Shown: piece by piece, positions 6,956 through 11,616 of the stretch
How the letters are laid out: each line of letters starts with the position of its first letter
Numbering within the stretch: the stretch's first letter is position 1
NCBI GenBank assembly: GCA_023230825.1
Contig: JALNWO010000042.1
Coordinates: forward strand, 1-11,616
Length of the DNA stretch: 11,616 nt
Source of the DNA: Acholeplasmataceae bacterium
GTDB taxonomy: Bacteria > Bacillota_I > Bacilli_A > Acholeplasmatales > Acholeplasmataceae
Direction: 5' to 3'
Notes under the pieces: model-generated
Database searches by the model: none
Told to the model about the DNA's origin: nothing
Seen by the model: only the letters and a program-made list of their open reading frames with translations
Position numbers and translations under genes: made by a program

Positions 6956-6986
6956 GCGAGTGTTTGAGAACAACTCGCTTTTTTTA
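6956..6986. terminator. Bidirectional terminator between rhomboid gene and pdxR
   Basis: GCGAGT (6956-6961) pairs with ACTCGC (6973-6978), with a GTT/AAC extension into the loop. Seven T's follow on the plus strand and seven A's precede it, so it can end both convergent transcripts. The pdxR stop codon lies in the T run. Confidence 0.9.
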
Positions 6987-8366
6987 TTTTTCACATGGTT
7001 TGATTAAAGGGGTTATTGTTTTTAAAATCAGTGGGTATCCCACTTTTAGTTTTTCGAGCGATAAACCTGCATAACCAATTAAAAGATCGACTGTTTTTAA
7101 TGGGTTTTCTAAGTGACGATACGTCGATAATCCTGTCACAAGAATCTCTTTTTCTTTAAGTAATTCTATGATTTCCTTTTCTGTTCGTATCGAACAAAAA
7201 GATAATAAAAAGTGAAGGCCAGTCCCATCATGTTTCATCTTTAAATGAGGAATTGTAAGCGTTAATGCCTTCATATAATTCAGTTTTTCTAAATACAATT
7301 TTCGCATTCTTCGCAAATGTCGTTGAAAATAGTTTTCGTTCATAAATTTATATAAAACGAATTGCTCTAAATTAGGAACTGTGCACCGATAATACATCGA
7401 GACATCATGAAATTGCCGCATCAGTGGTATCGGTAAAACAAGATAGGCAACCCTAAAGGCGGGGGCCAATGATTTAGAAAAAGTATTGGTGTAAATGACT
7501 CGATCAAAACGGTCCACTCCTTTTAAAGATTGTAGAGGACGACCTTCGTAACGAAATTCACTATCATAATCATCTTCAATGACATACCTGTTATTATTTT
7601 CATATGCCCAAGCGAGTAAGTCTTTTCGTTTTTGCATCGTCATGATCGCCCCTGAAGGAAACTGGTGCGAAGGCACGGCGTAAACAACACTGGCTTGACT
7701 TGTCTTAAGCACTTCTAAACTTAACCCATCGGCTTCAACTGGAATTAAATCCATTTTAATGTTTTGTGATTGAAAAAAATGATAAATTTGGGGATAACTC
7801 GGATCTTCTATTGCATAATGACGGTCACGTCCTAAAAGATCAATAATAACATTTAAAATCTGGGTGGATGAAGAACCAATAATAACTTGATCGGGGCTAA
7901 CATGAATCCCTCGACTCACCGATAAATGCTTTTGGATTTCTGCACGAAGCTCGTAAAGTCCAAGTGGATGCGTTTCATTTAACAACTGTTCATTTTGTTC
8001 TGCTAAAACTGTTCGTGTCAGTTTTGCCCATGTTTGATGAGGAAAGTGAGCTGTATCGACAGCGTAAGTTCCAAAATCATAATAAGGGGTTGTTTTTATA
8101 TCCATGTCAATGAGGGGTGATGTCATCGTTGTTTTTTGAAAACCTTCAATTTTAGGCCCAACAAAATAACCTTTTTTTTCAACCGCATAAACGGCTCCTT
8201 CATCAATCAATAAATTATAAGCTTTATCAACTGTAAGCGGGCTCGCAGAAAACACTTCTGAGAGCTGTCTTTTTGAAGGAAGTTTATCATCTTCTTGTAT
8301 ATCAGGTTCATCAAGTATCCTTTTAATATAATCATAAATCTCTTCATATAAATATTTTTTTCGCAT
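6984..8366 (-). CDS. pdxR: MocR/GntR-family PLP-dependent regulator, probable PdxR
   Basis: A 460-residue transcription factor that should sense pyridoxal 5'-phosphate and control pdxS. Residues 1-75 form a GntR winged helix-turn-helix (LPSKRQLSEVFSASPLTVDKAY, with a wing at EKKGYFV). Residues from about 95 onward are a fold-type I aminotransferase-like domain: VIIGSSSTQ near 161-169, SHQFPSGAIM at 233-242, D265-DYDSEF, YEGRPLQSL and the PLP-binding lysine Lys298 in TFSKSLAP. All residues expected for PLP binding are present. In the family this domain acts as an effector sensor rather than an enzyme. Divergence from pdxS with 107 nt between the starts is the classic PdxR arrangement. AGAGGA seven bases upstream supports the ATG. 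Other MocR members (GabR, TauR) share the architecture; the neighbour decides for PdxR. Confidence 0.9.
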   Translation of the reverse strand: MRKKYLYEEIYDYIKRILDEPDIQEDDKLPSKRQLSEVFSASPLTVDKAYNLLIDEGAVYAVEKKGYFVGPKIEGFQKTTMTSPLIDMDIKTTPYYDFGTYAVDTAHFPHQTWAKLTRTVLAEQNEQLLNETHPLGLYELRAEIQKHLSVSRGIHVSPDQVIIGSSSTQILNVIIDLLGRDRHYAIEDPSYPQIYHFFQSQNIKMDLIPVEADGLSLEVLKTSQASVVYAVPSHQFPSGAIMTMQKRKDLLAWAYENNNRYVIEDDYDSEFRYEGRPLQSLKGVDRFDRVIYTNTFSKSLAPAFRVAYLVLPIPLMRQFHDVSMYYRCTVPNLEQFVLYKFMNENYFQRHLRRMRKLYLEKLNYMKALTLTIPHLKMKHDGTGLHFLLSFCSIRTEKEIIELLKEKEILVTGLSTYRHLENPLKTVDLLIGYAGLSLEKLKVGYPLILKTITPLIKPCEK

Positions 8367-8380
8367 TTGTCCGTCCTCTT

Positions 8381-8425
8381 CTGGTCTATATTTTTTGTAT
8401 TAATCTGATACTATCACTATATCAG
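8381..8425. promoter_or_regulatory. Candidate PdxR operator region
   Basis: CTGGTCTATA (8381-8390) and CTGATACTAT (8405-8414) start 24 bases apart as loosely related direct repeats. CTGATA (8405-8410) also forms a perfect inverted repeat with TATCAG (8420-8425). The set lies just upstream of the pdxS -10, where an activator of the MocR type would bind. The assignment is inferred from position and repeat structure. Confidence 0.5.
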
Positions 8426-8430
8426 TTCTT

Positions 8431-8440
8431 ATTATATACT
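8431..8440. promoter_or_regulatory. Overlapping divergent -10 elements for pdxS and pdxR
   Basis: TATACT (8435-8440) reads toward pdxS, and TATAAT (8436 to 8431 on the minus strand) reads toward pdxR. Neither has a good -35 at the proper distance. The two would compete for polymerase, which fits an activated pdxS promoter and an autoregulated pdxR. Confidence 0.45.
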
Positions 8441-8460
8441 ATTTTTGGAGAAAACATTTA

Positions 8461-8466
8461 AAGGAG
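8461..8466 (+). promoter_or_regulatory. pdxS: Ribosome binding site deciding the pdxS start
   Basis: AAGGAG ends seven bases before the ATG at 8474 but only one base before the in-frame ATG at 8468, so the downstream ATG is the likely start. An in-frame TAA at 8459-8461 rules out any longer N-terminus. Confidence 0.8.
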
Positions 8467-8473
8467 AATGATT

Positions 8474-9322
8474 ATGAGTCAAGCTGATCGTTTTAAAGGT
8501 GGCGTCATCATGGATGTCACAAATGCTGAACAAGCAAAAATTGCGGAGGCAGCAGGTGCCATCGCCGTGATGGCCTTAGAGAGAATTCCTGCCGATATTC
8601 GCGTTGCTGGAGGTATTTCCAGAATGAGTGATCCCAAGCTTATTCAAGAAATTCAAAAAGCCGTATCCATTCCTGTGATGGCGAAAGTTCGGATTGGACA
8701 TTTTGTTGAAGCCCAAATTTTAGAAGCACTCAATGTCGATTTTATCGATGAGTCAGAAGTCTTAACACCCGCTGATGAGCGTTATCATATCGATAAGACC
8801 ATTTTTTCTACTCCCTTCGTATGTGGGGCGAGAAACTTGGGTGAAGCACTTAGAAGAATTTCTGAGGGTGCCCAAATGATTCGAACTAAAGGTGAAGCTG
8901 GAACGGGCGATGTCAGTCAAGCTGTTAACCATATGCGTAGTATCCAAAAAGAAATTAAACAGATCGCAGCTCTTAGAGCGGATGAACTTTATGTTTTACA
9001 AAAAGAAATGGGTGTTTCCATGGCTCTACTTGAATTTGTTCATAAAAACCAAAAACTACCTGTGCTTAATTTCGCAGCAGGCGGTGTAGCCACACCAGCG
9101 GATGCGGCACTCATGATGCAACTGGGCGCGGATGGTGTCTTCGTCGGTTCAGGAATTTTCAAATCAGATAATCCTAAAAAACGAGCTGAAGCAATTGTTA
9201 GAGCCGTTAAACATTATAATGATCCAAAGGTGCTTGCGGAGGTTTCGCACGATTTAGGTGATGCGATGGTCGGCATCAATGAAGATGAAATTCAAGTTAT
9301 TATGAGTAAACGAGGCGTTTAA
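8474..9322 (+). CDS. pdxS: Pyridoxal 5'-phosphate synthase subunit PdxS
   Basis: The synthase subunit of the DXP-independent vitamin B6 pathway. It condenses ribose 5-phosphate, glyceraldehyde 3-phosphate and ammonia to pyridoxal 5'-phosphate in the cytosol, normally in a 12+12 complex with the glutaminase PdxT. This (beta/alpha)8 barrel keeps all key residues: Asp14 in GGVIMDV, Lys71 in AKVRIGH (ribose imine) and Lys139 in RTKGE, matching Asp24, Lys81 and Lys149 of the Bacillus subtilis enzyme. [16 protein letters not shown] and GSGIFKS, the phosphate-binding part, are intact. The protein is about 282 residues, some 10 shorter than usual, all missing from the N-terminal helix. No pdxT follows; a terminator and convergent htpG do. 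Expression is probably activated by the divergent PdxR. Confidence 0.96.
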   Translation: MSQADRFKGGVIMDVTNAEQAKIAEAAGAIAVMALERIPADIRVAGGISRMSDPKLIQEIQKAVSIPVMAKVRIGHFVEAQILEALNVDFIDESEVLTPADERYHIDKTIFSTPFVCGARNLGEALRRISEGAQMIRTKGEAGTGDVSQAVNHMRSIQKEIKQIAALRADELYVLQKEMGVSMALLEFVHKNQKLPVLNFAAGGVATPADAALMMQLGADGVFVGSGIFKSDNPKKRAEAIVRAVKHYNDPKVLAEVSHDLGDAMVGINEDEIQVIMSKRGV

Positions 9323-9326
9323 AAAG

Positions 9327-9355
9327 AAAATGCAGTCAGTGACTGCATTTTTTTA
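9327..9355. terminator. Bidirectional terminator between pdxS and htpG
   Basis: TGCAGTCA (9331-9338) and TGACTGCA (9340-9347) are a perfect inverted repeat around one base, flanked by A's on the left and seven T's on the right. It begins nine bases after the pdxS stop, and the htpG stop codon lies in its T run. Confidence 0.92.
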
Positions 9356-11224
9356 TTTAGCGGCTTCAATCATTAATTCAACAAGTGACTTTGTAAAAGC
9401 TGTTGGATCTTCAATCGGTAACCCTTCTAATAAAAGTGCTTGATGATATAGCAAGATAGCATAATCATCAATATGCTTCTCTTTCTTTTCATAAACTGTT
9501 TGAATCGCTTGAAAAAGTGGGTGTTCTGGGTTAATTTCTAAAATCCGTTCTGCTTTAATTCCTTCTTGATTGGGAATTTGTGCGAGCACTTTTTCCATTT
9601 CCAAACTGACTCCTTCTCCCGAGACAATACAAACAGGAGAATCTTTTAAACGTGCCGTTAGTTTAACTTCTTTAACTTCGTCCTTTAAAACTGTTTGAAT
9701 GGCTGTTAAAAGTTCTTCGTTCGCTTTTGTTTTTTCCACAACTTCTTTTTGTTGGTTCTCATCAATAAAATCAGCTTCACCTTGTTGAACAGATTTAAAG
9801 GGAACATCATTATACGTACCCAAAACTTGAATCATAAATTCATCAATGTCATCGGTAAACAATAAAACTTCATGCCCTTTGTCTTTCATGACATCCATTT
9901 GGGGTAAGTTCATAATACTTTGTTTGGTTTTACCTGTCGCATAATAAATGGTTTTTTGAGCTTCTGGTTTTCGATCAAGATATTCTTTTAAAGTTATATA
10001 ATCATCTGATTGTGAGGTTTTAAATAAAATCAAATCTTTGAGTTGGTCTTTATATGCACCAAATTGATCATACATGCCGTATTTTAACGTTATTTTATAT
10101 GTGTCGTAAAATTCAATGTATCTCTCGCGATTATTTTTAAGCATCGTTTCCAATTCGCTTTTAATTTTCTTTTCTAAATGATTCGCAATTTGTTTTACTT
10201 GACGGTTTTGTTGGAGCATCTCCCGAGAAATGTTTAAAGAAATATCTTGAGAGTCAATTAATCCTTTAACAAATTTAAAATGATCGGGCAATAAATCTTT
10301 ATTTTTATCTTGGATAAAAACACCTTTTGAATAAAGCTGTAGGCCTTTCTCATATTTTTCACTATAAAAATCATAAGGTGGTTTTTTCGGAATAAATAAA
10401 AGTGCAGTATATGTCAATAATCCTTCCACGTGAGAATGAATCACTTCAATTGGATCTTCATAATCATGAAACTGACGTTTATAAAATTCATTCATCGCTT
10501 CAGGTTCAATATCAGCTTTCGCTTTTTTCCAAATAGGAACCATTTGATTCAAGGTTTCTTTGACGATTGTTTTTTTCTCATCAACCGTTTCTTCAACCAT
10601 CATAACAATAGGATAGCGGACGTAGTCACTATGTTTTTTAACAAGACCTCTAAGTGTATACTCATCTAAATATTTCGAATAGTTTTCTTCGTTTTCTTTA
10701 TCATCGTCTAATAAATGAAGAACAATCTCTGTTCCAATCTCTGTTCTTTCAATCTCAGAAATTGTGTAACTCGACTCACCGGTAGATGACCATTTTAAGC
10801 CTTTTTCTGCAAAAGGACTTTTTGTGAAAACCTCAACTTTTTTCGCAACCATAAACGCTGAATAAAAGCCCACCCCAAACTGACCAATCATTTCGAGATC
10901 TTCAGCTTCTAACTGTTCTAAAAATTGCTGGGAACCACTTTGAGCAATCGTACCCAAATTATGGATAAGTTCATCCTCAGTAAAGCCAATTCCGTTATCA
11001 CGAATCGAAAGTGTTCGTTTCTCTTGACTCGGTTCTAACATGATTTCATATGTATCTGAGTGAATTTTACTATCTGTTAAAGATAAGTAATGTCTCTTAT
11101 CCATGGCATCACTTGCGTTTGAAATCAGTTCACGTAAAAAGATTTCTTTTTGAGTGTAAATGGAATGGGTCATTAACCGTAAAAGTTTTTGTGATTCTGT
11201 TTTAAATTTTTTGGTCTTTGCCAT
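9353..11224 (-). CDS. htpG: Molecular chaperone HtpG (bacterial Hsp90)
   Basis: An ATP-dependent cytosolic chaperone of about 623 residues, the normal HtpG length. The GHKL ATPase domain is complete: Glu32 and Asn36 in RELISNASDA (catalytic base and Mg2+ ligand), D76-NGIG, the lid around GTIAQSG and G114-QFGVGFYSAF. The middle domain keeps the catalytic-arm arginine Arg334 in NISRE and WKK near 232-234. A dimerisation domain follows. The open frame extends 10 codons upstream to a TTG at 11254, but the ATG at 11224 gives the usual MAK-x-FKTES N-terminus and has GGAGG eight bases upstream. The gene is a single transcription unit with its own promoter, convergent with pdxS and divergent from the partial gene on the right. 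I see no CIRCE or CtsR site. Confidence 0.97.
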   Translation of the reverse strand: MAKTKKFKTESQKLLRLMTHSIYTQKEIFLRELISNASDAMDKRHYLSLTDSKIHSDTYEIMLEPSQEKRTLSIRDNGIGFTEDELIHNLGTIAQSGSQQFLEQLEAEDLEMIGQFGVGFYSAFMVAKKVEVFTKSPFAEKGLKWSSTGESSYTISEIERTEIGTEIVLHLLDDDKENEENYSKYLDEYTLRGLVKKHSDYVRYPIVMMVEETVDEKKTIVKETLNQMVPIWKKAKADIEPEAMNEFYKRQFHDYEDPIEVIHSHVEGLLTYTALLFIPKKPPYDFYSEKYEKGLQLYSKGVFIQDKNKDLLPDHFKFVKGLIDSQDISLNISREMLQQNRQVKQIANHLEKKIKSELETMLKNNRERYIEFYDTYKITLKYGMYDQFGAYKDQLKDLILFKTSQSDDYITLKEYLDRKPEAQKTIYYATGKTKQSIMNLPQMDVMKDKGHEVLLFTDDIDEFMIQVLGTYNDVPFKSVQQGEADFIDENQQKEVVEKTKANEELLTAIQTVLKDEVKEVKLTARLKDSPVCIVSGEGVSLEMEKVLAQIPNQEGIKAERILEINPEHPLFQAIQTVYEKKEKHIDDYAILLYHQALLLEGLPIEDPTAFTKSLVELMIEAAK

Positions 11225-11242
11225 ATCTATCGCCTCCATAAA

Positions 11243-11256
11243 AATTGTAGACAATT
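11243..11256. promoter_or_regulatory. Palindrome over the htpG -10, possible operator
   Basis: AATTGT-AG-ACAATT is a perfect 6+6 inverted repeat that covers the htpG -10. A second, wider pair, GACAA (11250-11254) and TTGTC (11266-11270), links the -10 and -35 sides. It matches neither the CIRCE nor the CtsR heat-shock consensus. A repressor could act here, but A/T-rich promoters often contain such symmetry by chance. Confidence 0.4.
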
Positions 11257-11272
11257 AGACGGTTGTTGTCAA
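11244..11272 (-). promoter_or_regulatory. htpG: htpG promoter (near-consensus vegetative type)
   Basis: On the minus strand TTGACA (11272 to 11267) is followed after exactly 17 bases by TACAAT (11249 to 11244). The start site would lie just before the GGAGG, so the leader is only about 13 nt. The -35 is perfect and the -10 has one mismatch. Confidence 0.88.
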
Positions 11273-11339
11273 GTTTATTGGTGTTTTTAACTTCGTTAAA
11301 GAAGTCTTAGGTAAACATGAAATTAAGGGCGAAAGCGTG

Positions 11340-11345
11340 TATAAT
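11340..11345 (+). promoter_or_regulatory. Candidate -10 for the rightmost gene
   Basis: A perfect TATAAT lies 35 bases before the probable GTG start. At 17 bases upstream there is only ATGAAA, a poor -35. Confidence 0.5.
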
Positions 11346-11380
11346 AAAAGAGAATAGATCGTAATGAAGAAGGTGAGCAA

Positions 11381-11616
11381 GTGGAACAAATGATTAGAAT
11401 CCCCGTTCGTGATATTGTTAGCTTTTTATATGCCAGCGGTGATTTAACGAGCGAAACTTTTCAAAACGTTTCTGCCCTAGAGGGGATGAAAGCTCACCAG
11501 TACATTCAAAGCCTTTACACTTCTTCTGATCAAAAAGAAGTTTCCATTAGTTATCCTTATACATCGGGCGATATCACTTACTTACTTAGTGGCCGCATTG
11601 ATGGTCTTCTTCAAAC
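11381..11616 (+). CDS. Partial: N-terminus of probable DinG/Rad3-like helicase with nuclease-like domain
   Basis: The frame stays open from a GTG at 11381 to the right edge (about 78 residues). AGGTGA sits four bases before the GTG; an ATG at 11390 is the alternative start. The residues show R-IPVRDIV-F-L-SGDL near the N-terminus, an H-x-Y-I-Q-S-L-Y segment in the middle and LSGRIDG near the end. In certain Gram-positive superfamily 2 (DEAD_2/DinG-like) helicases the N-terminal region has the order VR-LV-F-SGD, GxxxHxxxQ, then GRxDG. There it looks like a PD-(D/E)XK nuclease fold with the aspartate of GRxDG in the active site. I recognise this pattern from memory only, and no helicase motif lies inside the window. 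The family assignment is therefore moderate, while the coding call is good. Confidence 0.55.
   Translation, partial: MEQMIRIPVRDIVSFLYASGDLTSETFQNVSALEGMKAHQYIQSLYTSSDQKEVSISYPYTSGDITYLLSGRIDGLLQ

Noticed and set aside
11225..11254. Longer htpG start at the TTG at 11254
   Set aside because: It would place the -10 and the ribosome binding site inside the coding region. The ATG at 11224 gives the family N-terminus with GGAGG at good spacing.

Overview
The window reads as a low-GC Gram-positive chromosome: Bacillota, or a Mollicutes-type relative that keeps the standard code. AGGAGG-type ribosome binding sites precede most genes. Every complete gene ends in TAA or TAG, and no in-frame TGA is needed, so there is no sign of a TGA-Trp code. 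I see no rRNA, tRNA, CRISPR array, insertion sequence or phage gene, and no gene-free stretch exceeds 200 bases.

Left third (1-3627, minus strand): an operon for the membrane core of a sodium-pumping NADH:quinone oxidoreductase / Rnf-type complex. In transcription order it holds the NqrB/RnfD-like, NqrC/RnfG-like, NqrD/RnfE-like and NqrE/RnfA-like subunits, the last cut by the window edge. This is the most unusual part of the window. The C/G subunit is about 2.5 times normal size and carries four tandem FMN-binding domains. The B/D subunit has lost the loop that normally holds its covalently bound FMN. The operon starts directly with the B/D gene, so the usual first gene (nqrA or rnfC) is not in its usual place. 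I infer a rewired extracytoplasmic flavin relay.

Middle (3828-6986): an adenosylcobalamin-dependent (class II) ribonucleotide reductase, nrdJ, on the minus strand with a strong terminator. It is divergent from a rhomboid-family intramembrane serine protease on the plus strand.

Right (6984-9355): a MocR/GntR-type PLP-dependent regulator (pdxR) divergent from pdxS, the synthase subunit of the DXP-independent vitamin B6 pathway. The usual partner pdxT does not follow, because a terminator and convergent htpG lie immediately downstream. PdxS also lacks the N-terminal helix that normally engages PdxT, and an in-frame stop just upstream shows this is not a start-calling artefact.

Far right (9353-11616): htpG (bacterial Hsp90) has a near-consensus vegetative promoter and no CIRCE or CtsR element. 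It is divergent from the first part of a gene that resembles the N-terminal nuclease-like region of DinG/Rad3-type helicases. The convergent pairs rhomboid/pdxR and pdxS/htpG each share a compact bidirectional terminator.
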